Notes: generated by a model from the sequence alone, not told the origin. A DNA stretch of 64,000 nucleotides from Kosakonia arachidis (GCF_900116535.1 NZ_FPAU01000004.1:124001-188000); one strand, 5' to 3'. Numbered from the stretch's first letter, positions 38,543-49,292 are shown. Numbers and translations: made by a program.

Positions 38543-39733
38543 ATGGAACAAACCTGGCGTTGGTATGGACCGAACGATCCGGTATCTCTTGACGATGTAC
38601 GGCAGGCTGGCGCAACCGGGGTGGTCACTGCATTGCACCATATCCCGAATGGTCAGGTATGGCCGGTTGAGGAGATTAAGGCGCGTCAGGCGTTGCTGGC
38701 GGAAAAAGGGCTAACCTGGTCGGTAGTGGAAAGCATCCCGGTTCATGAGGATATTAAAACCCACTCCGGCCTGTATGAAACCTGGATCGCCAATTACCAG
38801 CAGAGTATCCGTAACCTGGCGACCTGCGGTATCGATACTGTCTGCTACAACTTTATGCCGATCCTCGACTGGACACGTACCGACCTCGAATATCAATTGC
38901 CGGACGGTTCCAAAGCGCTGCGTTTCGACCAGATCGCCTTCGCCGCTTTCGAACTGCATATTCTGAAACGCCCAGGCGCGGAAGCGGACTACAGCGAAGA
39001 AGAGCAGCGTCAGGCGCAGGCTTACTTCAACGCGATGAGCGAAGCCGAAGTAGAAAAGTTGACGCGCAATATCATCGCGGGTCTTCCGGGTGCTGAAGAG
39101 GGCTATACACTGGATCAGTTCCGGGCGCGTCTGGCGGAATATGATGGTATCGATAAAGCACAACTGCGTGAAAATATGGCTTATTTCTTGCGCGCTATTG
39201 TCCCGGTTGCGCAGGAAGCGGGCGTACGTCTGGCGGTTCACCCGGACGATCCGCCGCGCCCAATCCTCGGTTTGCCGCGTATCGTTTCGACTATTGAAGA
39301 TATGCAGTGGCTGAAAGACGCTGTCGACAGTATCAATAACGGTTTTACTATGTGTACCGGTTCATACGGTGTGCGTGCTGATAACGATCTGGTGCGGATG
39401 ATTGAAACCTTTGGTGATCGCATCCACTTTACGCATCTGCGTTCAACGTGCCGTGAAGATAACCCGAAAACCTTCCACGAAGCTGCGCATTTACAGGGCG
39501 ATGTGGATATGGTCTCTGTTGTGGCAGCCATTCTGACTGAAGAGCAACGCCGCAAGAAAGCAGGCGATCTGCGCCAGATTCCATTCCGCCCGGATCATGG
39601 TCACCAGATGCTGGACGACCTGCGCAAGAAAACCAATCCGGGATACTCGGCGATAGGGCGTCTGAAAGGAATGGCGGAAGTGCGTGGCGTTGAGCTGGCG
39701 CTGAAGAAAACCCTGTTCCGCGATTTGCTGTAA
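38543..39733 (+). CDS. uxuA: Mannonate dehydratase UxuA
   Basis: Converts D-mannonate to 2-keto-3-deoxygluconate in glucuronate breakdown. The 396 residues start at the ATG at 38543 ([16 protein letters not shown], as in E. coli UxuA, 394 residues). TIM-barrel signatures include [17 protein letters not shown] and FTHLRST, with the metal-binding [12 protein letters not shown] and RPDHGHQML motifs. In K-12 uxuA lies with uxuB far away; here it stands alone next to divergent yeiQ. A GAGGGTAAGG leader provides the ribosome-binding site. Confidence 0.95.
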   Translation: MEQTWRWYGPNDPVSLDDVRQAGATGVVTALHHIPNGQVWPVEEIKARQALLAEKGLTWSVVESIPVHEDIKTHSGLYETWIANYQQSIRNLATCGIDTVCYNFMPILDWTRTDLEYQLPDGSKALRFDQIAFAAFELHILKRPGAEADYSEEEQRQAQAYFNAMSEAEVEKLTRNIIAGLPGAEEGYTLDQFRARLAEYDGIDKAQLRENMAYFLRAIVPVAQEAGVRLAVHPDDPPRPILGLPRIVSTIEDMQWLKDAVDSINNGFTMCTGSYGVRADNDLVRMIETFGDRIHFTHLRSTCREDNPKTFHEAAHLQGDVDMVSVVAAILTEEQRRKKAGDLRQIPFRPDHGHQMLDDLRKKTNPGYSAIGRLKGMAEVRGVELALKKTLFRDLL

Positions 39734-39767
39734 TGTCGTTCTGATGTAAAGCAAAGTGCTATCAGGC

Positions 39768-39794
39768 AAAGCCACTTCACTGAAGTGGCTTTTT
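39768..39794. terminator. Terminator between uxuA and efpL
   Basis: AAGCCACTTCA and TGAAGTGGCTT are complementary with a very tight loop and are followed by T residues; A residues precede it, so it may serve both convergent genes. Confidence 0.8.
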
Positions 39795-39809
39795 CATAGC
39801 AACACGAGA

Positions 39810-40382
39810 TTAGTCAGCGCGGCCCATGTAGCGGCGCTCTTCGATATGGATGCGGATCTTCTCACCGGTGGTCAGATATTCCGGCACCTGCACAACCAGG
39901 CCAGTATTCAGGGTTGCGGGTTTGGTACGGGAGCTGGCAGAAGCACCTTTAATACCTGGCGCAGTTTCCACGATTTCCAGATCGACAGTCTGCGGCAGTT
40001 CGAGAGCCAGCAACTGGCTATCCCACAGCAGAACCTGCATATCCGGCATGCCGCCTTCAGGAATAAACTGCAGCTCTTCTTCAATCTGATCTTTCGTGAA
40101 GGTATACGGCGTGTAATCTTCTTTATCCATGAATACGTATTCGTTGCCATCAATATAAGAGAAGTCAACAAAACGGCGGTTCAGGGTAACGGTATCGAGG
40201 ATATCATCACCTTTAAAACGCTCTTCCACTTTCAGCCCGGTACGGACATCGGAAAAACGCATCTTGTACAGCGTTGCTGCGCCACGGGCGCTCGGTGCCT
40301 GGATATCAATATCTTTCACAATCAGCAGCTTGCCGTTGTAATTCAGCACCATACCTTTTTTAATTTCGTTCGCTCTTGGCAT
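39810..40382 (-). CDS. efpL: Elongation factor P-like protein EfpL (YeiP)
   Basis: EF-P paralog that relieves ribosome stalling at polyproline and other difficult motifs. The 190 residues equal the E. coli length and start [17 protein letters not shown]. Instead of the modifiable Lys34 of EF-P it has the loop [11 protein letters not shown], with Arg33 at the tip, the mark of the EfpL subfamily. Three beta-barrel domains follow; [25 protein letters not shown] closes the protein. It is convergent with uxuA and divergent from yeiW. Confidence 0.96.
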   Translation of the reverse strand: MPRANEIKKGMVLNYNGKLLIVKDIDIQAPSARGAATLYKMRFSDVRTGLKVEERFKGDDILDTVTLNRRFVDFSYIDGNEYVFMDKEDYTPYTFTKDQIEEELQFIPEGGMPDMQVLLWDSQLLALELPQTVDLEIVETAPGIKGASASSRTKPATLNTGLVVQVPEYLTTGEKIRIHIEERRYMGRAD

Positions 40383-40545
40383 TGCAAGGGTCCTGTGAGA
40401 TTAAAATAACAAAAATATCGCGACAAACTACTCGCGAGGGTGATTCCAGGCAAGCGGAATCTGAGTTTTGCCTTCGGGCTGCAAAAAATGGTAGTTTGCG
40501 CCCTGTATACGCCAGCCCGGCACGCCATCAAAAAAGAGAGCCATT

Positions 40546-40800
40546 ATGCAATGCCGCCCGGACTGTGGAGCGTGTTGTACCGCACCGTCCATCACCAGCC
40601 CAATCCCCGGTATGCCCAACGGTAAACCGGCCAACACACCCTGCATCCAGCTAGATGAACAGTTGCGTTGCAAAATCTTTACTTCGCTGCTGCGCCCAAA
40701 AGTGTGCGCCGGGTTGCAACCGGGCCGCGATATGTGCGGCTCGAATCGCGCTGATGCGATGGTTTACCTGCTCGATTTAGAACGCCAGACGACGCCTTAA
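40546..40800 (+). CDS. yeiW: Cys-rich conserved protein YeiW (UPF0153)
   Basis: Small 84-residue protein of the YkgJ/UPF0153 type. The Cys pattern CRPDCGACC at the start, [13 protein letters not shown], and [15 protein letters not shown] suggests a bound metal or Fe-S cluster; the function is unknown. It resembles E. coli YeiW along its length. It overlaps the convergent setB by four bases at the 3' ends. Confidence 0.9.
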   Translation: MQCRPDCGACCTAPSITSPIPGMPNGKPANTPCIQLDEQLRCKIFTSLLRPKVCAGLQPGRDMCGSNRADAMVYLLDLERQTTP

Positions 40801-41975
40801 ATATCTTTAATACGTGTCAGACAGAGCTGGGTTAAAAGTGCCATCGCCAGCGCAATCCAGAACACCGTGTGATAGTTCCAGATTTCAGCCACCACACCTG
40901 CCAGCGAGCCGGCAATAATCCAGCCGACACGCGTTGTATTAGTATAAAGGGTGGTGGCTGAACCTGCCTGACCAGGCATCAGATCCTGGAAATAGAGCAT
41001 GCCAATCCCGGCGAGAATACCGATATAAATAGCGTTCAGCACTTGTAAGGCTAACAGGATAGCAGGCGTATGCACCGTCAGCATCCCGGCATAGAAAAAG
41101 ATCCCGGCAACCGTGCTGACACGCATTAAAAAACGTTTACCAAAACGCCTGGTGTAGTAACCCGCAATCAGCATGGTCGGGATTTCCAGCCCGGCGGCGG
41201 TACCCATCATCACTCCAGCCAGTTTCTCCGGCAGATGCAATTCATCGATAATAAACAGTGGCATATTAATGATATACAGGCTATTAGTGCCCCACATCAG
41301 CGTACAAATCACGAACAGCAGAAATGTATCGCGGCGATGTGTGCGTGGTGCTTCCAGCATGGTCGACTTCAGTTTGGGTTCTTTGCGCATGGTGGGCAAA
41401 AACAGCCACACCATGGCACCACAGACAATAAACGCAGCGCCAGCGCAGAGATACATCACCGTAAAACCAAAGCCCATTGCCAGCGCGTACGCTAGCGGCG
41501 GGCCAATGACCCACGCCAGCGAGACCTGCGCACGCAGGATGGAGCTGAACATCACGGCTCCGCGGCCAGTATGATCAGCATGTTCACGCGCCAGTGCAAA
41601 AAGCTGTGGATTGGCGGTGGAACCAAAACTGCTGAGGAACACGCCGACAAACAGCAGAATAAAGTAGTTGCGGTTCCAGGCAAAAAGCACGCAGGCCAAC
41701 ATTCCCACCAGGCAGCAGAAGACAATCAGCGACTTACGATCGCCTTTACGATCTGAACGTCCGGCAAGAAACTGGCTGACCAGAATGCCAATCACCGCAC
41801 TGCCGGTAAAAAAGAAGCCGACCAATGCCGGGCGAACTTGCACTTCGTTGGTTAAAAAGAGGCTTAGCGTGGGAGTTTGCAGTGCACCTGCAATGCCAGT
41901 CAGGAAGGCGACAATCAAGAACGCCGTCGACGTAAAATCAAACATGCCAGGTCTGGCGGCGGCCGAATTTTGCAT
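40797..41975 (-). CDS. setB: Sugar efflux transporter SetB
   Basis: MFS exporter of the SET family, 392 residues with 12 predicted membrane segments; E. coli SetB exports lactose and glucose analogs. Motif A is visible as [14 protein letters not shown], and [22 protein letters not shown] and [20 protein letters not shown] are SET-family signatures. It is divergent from fruBKA across 368 bp that contain Cra-like sites, so fructose-responsive control of both directions is possible. Confidence 0.94.
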   Translation of the reverse strand: MQNSAAARPGMFDFTSTAFLIVAFLTGIAGALQTPTLSLFLTNEVQVRPALVGFFFTGSAVIGILVSQFLAGRSDRKGDRKSLIVFCCLVGMLACVLFAWNRNYFILLFVGVFLSSFGSTANPQLFALAREHADHTGRGAVMFSSILRAQVSLAWVIGPPLAYALAMGFGFTVMYLCAGAAFIVCGAMVWLFLPTMRKEPKLKSTMLEAPRTHRRDTFLLFVICTLMWGTNSLYIINMPLFIIDELHLPEKLAGVMMGTAAGLEIPTMLIAGYYTRRFGKRFLMRVSTVAGIFFYAGMLTVHTPAILLALQVLNAIYIGILAGIGMLYFQDLMPGQAGSATTLYTNTTRVGWIIAGSLAGVVAEIWNYHTVFWIALAMALLTQLCLTRIKDI

Positions 41976-42242
41976 TTTTCATGAGATCCAATATTGAGAC
42001 GCGGAGTTTACGCCGCCTCGCTAAAAAAGCACAGCCTGCTAAGCAAAATTTGCCACGAAAAATCAAAGCGCCCTTTCACACTATTTTCATCAAAGCTGAA
42101 TAAAGCTGAATCTTCTGTGCTGAAATTTAAATCTGCTTCAGCAAATTTGCTTAATGCGCTGATGAAATGTGCAGTAGCTCTAAATTCTGCAACGCAAATT
42201 CAGAGATTTCTTGATTACTGGCTTAAAAAGGGGAAGATTTAA
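41976..42242. promoter_or_regulatory. setB-fruB intergenic region with Cra half-site repeats
   Basis: No credible gene; an 82-codon TTG-started frame lacks a ribosome-binding site and resemblance. A perfect tandem repeat of AAAGCTGAAT occurs at 42092-42101 and 42102-42111, followed by GTGCTGAAAT and CGCTGATGAAA. These resemble half-sites of the Cra consensus GCTGAAnCGnTTCA. The region is AT-rich and must carry the setB promoter. Confidence 0.5.
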
Positions 42243-42256
42243 TGAAACGTTTCAGC
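42243..42256. promoter_or_regulatory. Cra (FruR) operator 1 of fruBKA
   Basis: TGAAACGTTTCAGC is, on the minus strand, GCTGAAACGTTTCA, a perfect Cra site. It lies about 90 bp before the fruB ATG. Confidence 0.88.
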
Positions 42257-42307
42257 GTCCTCGCTTGCTATCTAAACCCAAGTGATGGCGCATAGTTTTC
42301 CAAGTTA

Positions 42308-42322
42308 GCTGAAACGATTCAA
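42308..42322. promoter_or_regulatory. Cra (FruR) operator 2 of fruBKA
   Basis: GCTGAAACGATTCAA matches the Cra consensus, about 25 bp before the fruB ATG. Two operators are also known before fruB in E. coli, where fructose 1-phosphate releases Cra. Confidence 0.88.
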
Positions 42323-42343
42323 TATCAGCGAGAGAGGGGTTAC

Positions 42344-43474
42344 ATGTTCCAGTTATCCGTTCAGGACATCCATCCGGGCCAGCAGGCCGGTAATAAAGAA
42401 GAGGCTATCCGCCAGATCGCAGCAGCGCTGGCAGCAGCAGGCAATGTAGCTGATGGCTACGTCAACGGCATGCTGGCGCGAGAACAGCAAACCTCTACCT
42501 ATCTTGGCAATGGTATTGCCATTCCACATGGCACGACCGACACGCGCGACCAGGTGCTGAAAACCGGCGTCAAAGTGTTCCAGTTCCCGCAGGGCATTCT
42601 GTGGAGTGAGGGCCAGGTTGCGTATGTCGCTATCGGGATTGCTGCAAGTTCTGATGAGCACCTCGGCCTGCTGCGTCAGCTGACACATGTGTTGAGCGAT
42701 GATGATGTCGCTGCGCAGCTGCAATCTGCCACCACAGCTGAAGAGCTGCGTGCCCTGCTGATGGGCGAAAAACAGAGCGAGGCGCTGAAGCTGGATAACG
42801 ACACCTTAACCCTGGATGTTGCAGCAAGCGATCTGCTGACACTTCAGGCGTTGAATGCGGCGCGTCTGAAAGAAGCCGGTGCGGTTGATGCTGCTTACGT
42901 TACGCGTGCAATTAATGAGAAACCGCTGAACCTCGGTCAGGGCATCTGGCTGAACGATAGCGCAGAAGGCAATCTGTTGAGCGCCGTGGCAGTAAGTCGC
43001 GCGGAAACGCCGTTCGACGTAGAGGGTGAGCAAGTTGCGCTGTTGGTCAGCGTTGCAATGGCTGATGAGCAGCCTGTTGCCGTGCTGAAGCGCCTGAGCG
43101 ATCTGCTGTTAGAGAACAAAGCAGAGAGCCTGCTGAATGCTGATGCGGCCACACTGTTGGCGCTGCTGACCAGCGATGAAGCGATGGCTGGCAATGTGCT
43201 GAGTGATGAGTTTGTGGTACGTAATGAGCACGGCCTGCACGCCCGTCCGGGCACCATGCTGGTCAACACCATCAAGCAATTCACCAGTGAAATCACCGTA
43301 ACGAACCTCGACGGCACCGGTAAACCAGCGAATGGCCGCAGTCTGATGAAAGTTGTCGCGCTGGGCGTGAAAAAAGGGCATCGCCTGCGTTTCACAGCGC
43401 AGGGCAGTGACGCTGAACAGGCGCTGAAAGCGATTGGCGAAGCCATCGCTGCCGGTCTTGGGGAGGGCGCATAA
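42344..43474 (+). CDS. fruB: Fructose PTS diphosphoryl transfer protein FruB (IIA-HPr)
   Basis: Carries phosphate from enzyme I to FruA; it fuses an EIIA-Fru domain, a central linker domain and an HPr-like FPr domain. The 376 residues equal the E. coli protein. EIIA phospho-His62 lies in AIPHGTTD, and the HPr phospho-His299 lies in EHGLHARPG. It is the first gene of fruBKA, directly behind two Cra operators. Its stop is immediately followed by the fruK ATG. Confidence 0.96.
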   Translation: MFQLSVQDIHPGQQAGNKEEAIRQIAAALAAAGNVADGYVNGMLAREQQTSTYLGNGIAIPHGTTDTRDQVLKTGVKVFQFPQGILWSEGQVAYVAIGIAASSDEHLGLLRQLTHVLSDDDVAAQLQSATTAEELRALLMGEKQSEALKLDNDTLTLDVAASDLLTLQALNAARLKEAGAVDAAYVTRAINEKPLNLGQGIWLNDSAEGNLLSAVAVSRAETPFDVEGEQVALLVSVAMADEQPVAVLKRLSDLLLENKAESLLNADAATLLALLTSDEAMAGNVLSDEFVVRNEHGLHARPGTMLVNTIKQFTSEITVTNLDGTGKPANGRSLMKVVALGVKKGHRLRFTAQGSDAEQALKAIGEAIAAGLGEGA

Positions 43475-44413
43475 ATGAGCAGACGTGTTGCCACAGTTAC
43501 CCTGAACCCGGCCTATGATCTGGTTGGTTTCACCCCGGAAATTGAACGCGGCGAAGTGAACCTGGTTCGCACTACCGGCCTGCATGCTGCGGGTAAAGGG
43601 ATCAACGTTGCGAAGGTACTAAAAGATCTCGGCATTGATGTAACCGTCGGTGGGTTCCTCGGTAAAGACAACCAGGACGGCTTTCAACAACTGTTCAGCG
43701 AGCTGGGTATCGCCAACCGTTTCCAGGTGGTTGCCGGGCGTACACGCATTAACGTGAAGCTGACAGAAAAAGACGGCGAAGTTACCGATTTCAATTTCTC
43801 TGGCTTTGAAGTGACGCCGACCGACTGGGAGCGTTTTGTTAATGATTCGCTGAGCTGGCTGGGGCAGTTCGATATGGTCTGCGTCAGCGGCAGTCTGCCT
43901 TCGGGTGTCAGCCCGGAAGCTTTTACTGAGTGGATGACCCGCCTGCGCAGCCAGTGTCCGTGCATTATTTTCGATAGCAGCCGTGATGCGCTGGTGGCTG
44001 GCCTGAAAGCCGCGCCGTGGCTGGTGAAACCAAACCGCCGCGAGCTGGAGATCTGGGCTGGCCGCAAATTACCTGAATTGAAGGATGTTATTGAGGCCGC
44101 TCACGCGCTTCGCGAGCAGGGGATCGCCCATGTGGTGATCTCGCTGGGCGCAGAAGGGGCTCTGTGGGTTAACGCTTCAGGGGAATGGATTGCCAAACCG
44201 CCGTCAATGGAAGTGGTAAGCACCGTTGGCGCAGGGGATTCTATGGTCGGCGGCCTGATTTATGGCTTGCTGATGCGTGAGTCCAGTGAACATACATTAC
44301 GCCTGGCTACCGCTGTTGCTGCACTGGCAGTGAGTCAGAGTAACGTAGGTATTACCGACCGTACCCAGTTAGCCGCGATGATGGCGCGAGTTGACTTAAA
44401 ACCCTTTAACTAA
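43475..44413 (+). CDS. fruK: 1-Phosphofructokinase FruK
   Basis: Phosphorylates fructose 1-phosphate to fructose 1,6-bisphosphate. The 312-residue PfkB-family kinase has the first signature AAGKGINVAKVLKDLG near residue 35 and the second VGAGDSMVGG near residue 250, with the catalytic Asp. It begins one base after the fruB stop, so translation is coupled. In E. coli FruK also affects Cra activity. Confidence 0.96.
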   Translation: MSRRVATVTLNPAYDLVGFTPEIERGEVNLVRTTGLHAAGKGINVAKVLKDLGIDVTVGGFLGKDNQDGFQQLFSELGIANRFQVVAGRTRINVKLTEKDGEVTDFNFSGFEVTPTDWERFVNDSLSWLGQFDMVCVSGSLPSGVSPEAFTEWMTRLRSQCPCIIFDSSRDALVAGLKAAPWLVKPNRRELEIWAGRKLPELKDVIEAAHALREQGIAHVVISLGAEGALWVNASGEWIAKPPSMEVVSTVGAGDSMVGGLIYGLLMRESSEHTLRLATAVAALAVSQSNVGITDRTQLAAMMARVDLKPFN

Positions 44414-44429
44414 CAGCAGGAGAGGAATA

Positions 44430-46124
44430 ATGAAAACGCTGCTGATTATTGACTCCGGACTTGGACAGGCCCGCGCTTATATGGCGAAGACCTTACTGAG
44501 CGCGGCGGCACAGAAAGCAAATCTGCAATTCATCGAAAACCCTGGCGAAGCGGAACTGGCGATTGTGTTGGGTAGTCAACTGCCAAACGACAGCGCGCTC
44601 GTCGGGAAAAAAGTATGGCTGGGCGATATCAATCGTGCAGTGGCACACCCGGATCTGTTCCTCAACGAAGCAAAAAACCATGCCGCGCTTTACTCTGCAC
44701 CGGCAACAGTGGCAGTTGCGTCAGTTGCCAGCAATGGTCCGAAACGCATTGTTGCGATTACTGCATGCCCGACCGGCGTGGCACACACCTTTATGGCAGC
44801 AGAAGCTATTGAAACTGAAGCCAAAAAACGTGGCTGGTGGGTGAAAGTAGAAACGCGTGGTTCCGTGGGAGCTGGCAATGCCATCACACCAGAAGAGGTG
44901 GCGCAAGCCGATCTGGTGATGGTTGCCGCCGATATTGAAGTTGACCTGGCAAAATTCGCCGGTAAACCGATGTACCGTACCACAACGGGTCTGGCGCTGA
45001 AGAAAACGGCTCAGGAGCTGGATAAAGCCGTCGCGGAAGCGAAGCCTTACCAGCCGTCAGGTCAGGCACAGTCTGAAAGTTCGGAAGGGAAAAAAGAGAG
45101 TGCTGGCGCTTATCGTCACCTGCTGACTGGCGTCTCTTATATGCTTCCGATGGTGGTGGCGGGCGGCTTGTTGATCGCGCTCTCCTTTGCTTTCGGTATT
45201 ACCGCGTTTAAAGAAGAAGGCACGCTGGCGGCTGCGCTGATGAAAATCGGTGGTGGTTCGGCGTTCGCGCTGATGGTCCCGGTGTTGGCGGGTTTCATTG
45301 CCTTTTCCATTGCTGACCGTCCGGGCCTGACGCCGGGTCTGATCGGTGGGATGCTGGCGGTGAGCACCGGCTCCGGTTTTATTGGTGGTATTATCGCGGG
45401 TTTCCTCGCCGGTTATCTGGCAAAAGCCATTAGTAAAGGCCTGAAGCTGCCGCCGAGTATGGAAGCGCTGAAACCGATTCTGATCATTCCTCTGGTCTCC
45501 AGCTTGATTGTCGGTCTGGCGATGATTTATCTGATCGGTACACCGGTTGCTAAAATTCTGGCCGGTCTGACTTCCTGGCTGCAAACCATGGGTACGGCAA
45601 ATGCTGTTCTGTTGGGCGCAATCCTTGGCGGTATGATGTGTACCGACATGGGCGGCCCGGTGAACAAAGCGGCTTACGCGTTTGGGGTGGGTCTGCTGAG
45701 TACCCAGACTTACGCGCCGATGGCAGCTATTATGGCGGCCGGTATGGTTCCGCCGCTGGCAATGGGTCTGGCAACGCTGGTTGCGCGTAACAAATTCGAT
45801 AAAGGTCAACGTGAAGGCGGTAAAGCGGCCCTGGTTCTCGGCCTGTGCTTTATCTCTGAAGGGGCTATCCCGTTCGCGGCCCGTGACCCGATGCGTGTGA
45901 TCCCGTGCTGTATCGCTGGTGGGGCGCTGACAGGCGCTATCTCAATGGCGATTGGCGCAAAACTGATGGCACCGCACGGTGGTCTGTTTGTGCTGCTGAT
46001 CCCGGGTGCAATTACGCCGGTTCTCGGTTACCTGCTCTCCATCGTTGCCGGTACGCTGTTGACAGGTCTGGTGTATGCCTTCCTGAAACGTCCGGAAACG
46101 GAAGCGGTAGCGAAAGTTGCATAA
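44430..46124 (+). CDS. fruA: Fructose PTS permease FruA (IIB'-IIBC)
   Basis: Inner-membrane permease that imports fructose as fructose 1-phosphate. The 564 residues (E. coli 563) show a degenerate IIB' domain (1-95), an active IIB domain with the phospho-Cys in ITACPTGVAHTFMAAEA, and a IIC membrane domain (about 225-555) with about eight to ten segments and the SEGAIPFAARDP signature. It is the last gene of the operon, with AGGAG before the ATG. A strong terminator follows. Confidence 0.96.
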   Translation: MKTLLIIDSGLGQARAYMAKTLLSAAAQKANLQFIENPGEAELAIVLGSQLPNDSALVGKKVWLGDINRAVAHPDLFLNEAKNHAALYSAPATVAVASVASNGPKRIVAITACPTGVAHTFMAAEAIETEAKKRGWWVKVETRGSVGAGNAITPEEVAQADLVMVAADIEVDLAKFAGKPMYRTTTGLALKKTAQELDKAVAEAKPYQPSGQAQSESSEGKKESAGAYRHLLTGVSYMLPMVVAGGLLIALSFAFGITAFKEEGTLAAALMKIGGGSAFALMVPVLAGFIAFSIADRPGLTPGLIGGMLAVSTGSGFIGGIIAGFLAGYLAKAISKGLKLPPSMEALKPILIIPLVSSLIVGLAMIYLIGTPVAKILAGLTSWLQTMGTANAVLLGAILGGMMCTDMGGPVNKAAYAFGVGLLSTQTYAPMAAIMAAGMVPPLAMGLATLVARNKFDKGQREGGKAALVLGLCFISEGAIPFAARDPMRVIPCCIAGGALTGAISMAIGAKLMAPHGGLFVLLIPGAITPVLGYLLSIVAGTLLTGLVYAFLKRPETEAVAKVA

Positions 46125-46140
46125 TAAGAGTTGTGTAGTG

Positions 46141-46167
46141 AAAAAGGCCGCTTAGCGGCCTTTTTTT
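46141..46167 (+). terminator. fruBKA terminator
   Basis: AAAAAGGCCGCT and AGCGGCCTTTTT form a long stem with a minimal loop and a T run. It could also act on nfo transcripts from the other side. Confidence 0.9.
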
Positions 46168-46237
46168 ATAGCGTAATGGAGATGTGATAAGAGAAACACT
46201 ATCAGACAATCGATACCGGGGCAGCCCGCTGCACGAT

Positions 46238-47095
46238 TTATGCTGACGCATCAGCTTCTTGTTGCGCTTCCAGCCAGGCAATCTCTTCCGCCCAAATATC
46301 GGGGTTGACGGTTTCGAGGATCAGCGGAATGCCATCGAAACGCTCATCGCGCATAATCCAGCGAAACGCTTCATAGCCGATATTGCCTTCACCAAGGCTG
46401 TGGTGACGGTCAACGCGGCTGCCAAACGCGCTTTTCGCGTCGTTCAGATGCATACCGCGCAGGTATTTGAAACCCACCACGCGCTCAAATTCGGCAAACG
46501 TTTCTGCCGTTAACTGCCCGGTACGCAGATCGTAACCTGCAGCAAAAGCATGGCAGGTATCAATGCAGACGCCGACGCGGGATTTATCTTCCACGCCATC
46601 AATAATCGCCGCCAGATGTTCAAACTTAAACCCAAGGTTACTGCCCTGGCCTGCGGTATTCTCAATCACCGCCGTTACCCCTTCGGTTTGTGCCAGTGCG
46701 ATATTGATGGATTCGGCGATACGCGCCAGGCACTCGTCCTCAGGGATCTGCATCAGATGGCTGCCAGGATGGAAGTTCAGCAGCGTCAGTCCCAGTTGCT
46801 GACAGCGTGTCAGCTCATCAATAAAGGCCTCGCGGGATTTTTCCAGCGCATCGGCCATCGGGTGTCCGAGGTTAATCAGGTAGCTGTCATGGGGCAGGAT
46901 CTGTGCGGGGGTGTAATGATATTTTTCGCAGGTAGCTTTAAACTCGTCGATGGTTTCCGTGCTCAGCGGCGCAGCACGCCACTGGCGCTGGTTCTTGGTA
47001 AACAGCGCAAAAGCCGTAGCCCCGATTTCAGCGGCGCGGACGGCGGCATTCGCTACGCCGCCCGAGGCGCTTACATGCGCACCAATGTATTTCAT
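46238..47095 (-). CDS. nfo: Endonuclease IV
   Basis: AP endonuclease and 3'-phosphatase for base-excision repair. The 285 residues start at the ATG at 47095, which has AGGAG 5 nt before it; the upstream frame adds 21 non-homologous residues. The TIM barrel binds three zinc ions; the ligands lie in [57 protein letters not shown] and LILETVNPD. In E. coli it is part of the SoxRS regulon; I could not find a clear soxbox here. Confidence 0.96.
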   Translation of the reverse strand: MKYIGAHVSASGGVANAAVRAAEIGATAFALFTKNQRQWRAAPLSTETIDEFKATCEKYHYTPAQILPHDSYLINLGHPMADALEKSREAFIDELTRCQQLGLTLLNFHPGSHLMQIPEDECLARIAESINIALAQTEGVTAVIENTAGQGSNLGFKFEHLAAIIDGVEDKSRVGVCIDTCHAFAAGYDLRTGQLTAETFAEFERVVGFKYLRGMHLNDAKSAFGSRVDRHHSLGEGNIGYEAFRWIMRDERFDGIPLILETVNPDIWAEEIAWLEAQQEADASA

Positions 47096-47166
47096 AAAAA
47101 CTCCTGTTAAAACCCGCCAGGGGAAAGCGTCAATAATAGCGGGTCTCCAGGTTGGCATGTAGTGGT

Positions 47167-48216
47167 TTATGCCATCAGGTGATGAACAGCCAGATTAATC
47201 GCGCCGCCGCCGACAATCAGCCAGATAAAAAGCAGTAATCCCATCACCAGTGGTTTCGCACCAGCATTTTTCAGCGCGCTGATGTGAGTGGTCAGCCCCA
47301 GCGCCGCCATTGCCATCGCCAGCAGCAGAGTATCCAGTGTGTTCAACGCCTTCACCGCAGAGGGTGGCAGTAGGTGGAACGAGTTAAACACCGCTACTGC
47401 GATAAAACCAAGCGCAAACCACGGGATCGTCAGCTTACTTTTTTCTGCACCTGCCTGCGGGCTGAGTTGTTTGATGCGTGCCGCCAGCAGCAATAAGAAG
47501 GGAGCCAGCATCATGACGCGCAGCATTTTTGCAATTACTGCCGCGTTTTCAGCATCAGGGGTGATGGCATGCCCGGCGGCAACTACTTGTGCCACTTCAT
47601 GCACGGTAGAGCCAATCCAGATGCCATAGTTTTCCGGGGTGAACCACTGACCCAGCAGTGGATAAAGTGCAGGGTAAATAAAGATCGCCAACGTACCGAA
47701 GATCACCACGGTCGCTACGGCCACGGTGACTTTACTGGCCTCGGCTTTGACCACGGGTTCCGTTGCCAGCACGGCAGCCGCTCCGCAAATACTGCTACCA
47801 GCGCCTATCAGCCAACTGGTTTTTTTATCCAGCCCAAAGACTTTTTGCCCAAGGACGCAGGCCAGTAAAAAGGTGCTGGAGAGCGTCAGTGTATCAATGG
47901 CGATCCCGCTTACGCCGACATCGGCAATTTGCGAAAACGTCAGGCGAAAACCGTACAGAATAATGCCAAGCCGCAGCAGATGCTGTTTCGCAAACAATAC
48001 GCCTTTGTCGCATTGTGCATGCAAGGCCGGGTAGAGGGTGTTGCCGATAACCATACCGATAAGGATTGCCAGCGTCAGGGCGCTTAATCCCATACCTGCC
48101 ACCGACGGGATTGCACCAAGCCACAGGGCGAGACCGGTAATGAAACCGCTGAGTAACAGGCCAGGGATAAAACGCCAGGCCGGATGACGATGAGTCTGTA
48201 GTGTGATTTCAGTCAT
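47167..48216 (-). CDS. yeiH: UPF0324 membrane protein YeiH
   Basis: Inner-membrane protein of 349 residues, as in E. coli, with about ten hydrophobic segments. It begins at the ATG at 48216, preceded by AAGGAGAAGG. Conserved stretches are [36 protein letters not shown] and [16 protein letters not shown] role in sulfonate or anion transport has been proposed for the PSE family, but none is proven. It is divergent from the LysR regulator yeiE, its probable controller. Confidence 0.92.
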   Translation of the reverse strand: MTEITLQTHRHPAWRFIPGLLLSGFITGLALWLGAIPSVAGMGLSALTLAILIGMVIGNTLYPALHAQCDKGVLFAKQHLLRLGIILYGFRLTFSQIADVGVSGIAIDTLTLSSTFLLACVLGQKVFGLDKKTSWLIGAGSSICGAAAVLATEPVVKAEASKVTVAVATVVIFGTLAIFIYPALYPLLGQWFTPENYGIWIGSTVHEVAQVVAAGHAITPDAENAAVIAKMLRVMMLAPFLLLLAARIKQLSPQAGAEKSKLTIPWFALGFIAVAVFNSFHLLPPSAVKALNTLDTLLLAMAMAALGLTTHISALKNAGAKPLVMGLLLFIWLIVGGGAINLAVHHLMA

Positions 48217-48273
48217 AACCTTCTCCTTTTGATGGATAAAAGGGTAAGGCACGCTGGTTTAAAGGTAAAATTG

Positions 48274-48289
48274 ATTATATATTTATAAT
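48274..48289. promoter_or_regulatory. Possible YeiE operator
   Basis: ATTAT and ATAAT arms with a 6-bp spacer in the 101-bp yeiH-yeiE gap resemble a LysR-type T-N11-A site. The whole gap is AT-rich, so chance is possible. Confidence 0.35.
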
Positions 48290-48317
48290 TAATCTTTATA
48301 AGTGGTAAGTGACAGCT

Positions 48318-49184
48318 ATGCATATAACGTTGCGTCAATTAGAAGTCTTTGCCGAAGTGCTGAAGAGCGGCTCCACCACGCAGGCCGCGCAGATGCTGGC
48401 GCTCTCCCAGTCGGCGGTGAGCGCTGCGCTTACCGATCTGGAAGGGCAACTGGGTGTACAACTGTTTGACCGCGTCGGTAAGCGGCTGGTAGTGAACGAA
48501 CATGGGCGGCTACTCTATCCGCGAGCGCTGGCAGCGCTGGAGCAGGCAACGGACATTGAGCAACTGTTTCGCGAAGATAACGGTGCCATCCGCGTTTTTG
48601 CCAGCAGTACCATCGGTAACTACATTCTGCCGGAAGTGATTGCCCGCTATCGTCGCGATTTCCCTCATTTGCCGCTGGAGCTAAGCGTTGGCAACAGCCA
48701 GGATGTGATCAATGCGGTAGCTGATTTCCGCGTGGATATTGGCCTGATTGAAGGGCCGTGCCATACTGCGGAAATTATTGCCGAACCGTGGCTGCAGGAT
48801 GAACTGGTGGTTTTCGCGCCGCCTTCCTCGCCGTTATTGCAGGGGGCTGTCACGCTACACCAACTGGCCGCCGCACCGTGGATTCTGCGTGAACGGGGTT
48901 CGGGTACGCGGGAGCTTGTTGATTATTTGTTGCTGTCGCACCTGCCGCAGTTTCATCTCGGTATGGAGTTGGGCAACTCGGAAGCCATCAAGCATGCGGT
49001 ACGCCACGGGCTGGGCATCAGTTGTCTGTCGCGCCGTGTGATTGCCGAACAACTGGAAAGCGGTTCGTTGGTGGAAGTACCCATTCCGCTGCCGCGCCTG
49101 GTGCGTACGCTGTGGCGCATCCACCATCGCCAGAAACACCTCTCCAGCGCATTACAGCGCTTTATTAGCTATTGCTCTCTCTGA
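48318..49184 (+). CDS. yeiE: LysR-family regulator YeiE
   Basis: Transcription factor of 288 residues. The N-terminal winged helix-turn-helix reads [38 protein letters not shown], and the effector-binding domain follows (about 90-288). In other enterobacteria YeiE responds to sulfite and affects iron and motility genes. I chose the ATG at 48318 ([11 protein letters not shown]) as in E. coli; a GTG 9 bp upstream is the alternative. It ends 164 bp before lysP. Confidence 0.92.
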   Translation: MHITLRQLEVFAEVLKSGSTTQAAQMLALSQSAVSAALTDLEGQLGVQLFDRVGKRLVVNEHGRLLYPRALAALEQATDIEQLFREDNGAIRVFASSTIGNYILPEVIARYRRDFPHLPLELSVGNSQDVINAVADFRVDIGLIEGPCHTAEIIAEPWLQDELVVFAPPSSPLLQGAVTLHQLAAAPWILRERGSGTRELVDYLLLSHLPQFHLGMELGNSEAIKHAVRHGLGISCLSRRVIAEQLESGSLVEVPIPLPRLVRTLWRIHHRQKHLSSALQRFISYCSL

Positions 49185-49292
49185 TGACAGCGAGCCTGCC
49201 GACTGGCTCGCAACCGCAATGATTCACTGCTTTACTTATAATTCGCCACCTATTATGAAGCTCTCTAATATGACGAGTTTTATACCGGAAGG

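Noticed and set aside
39756..40409. 217-codon plus-strand frame opposite efpL
   Set aside because: Antisense to a conserved elongation factor gene and begins inside the uxuA terminator.
41994..42242. 82-codon plus-strand frame in the setB-fruB gap
   Set aside because: TTG start, no ribosome-binding site, overlaps Cra half-site repeats, and no resemblance to a known leader peptide.
45057..45809. 250-codon minus-strand frame opposite fruA
   Set aside because: Very rich in Arg, His, Gln and Thr, as expected from the reverse of a membrane-protein gene; not a real protein.
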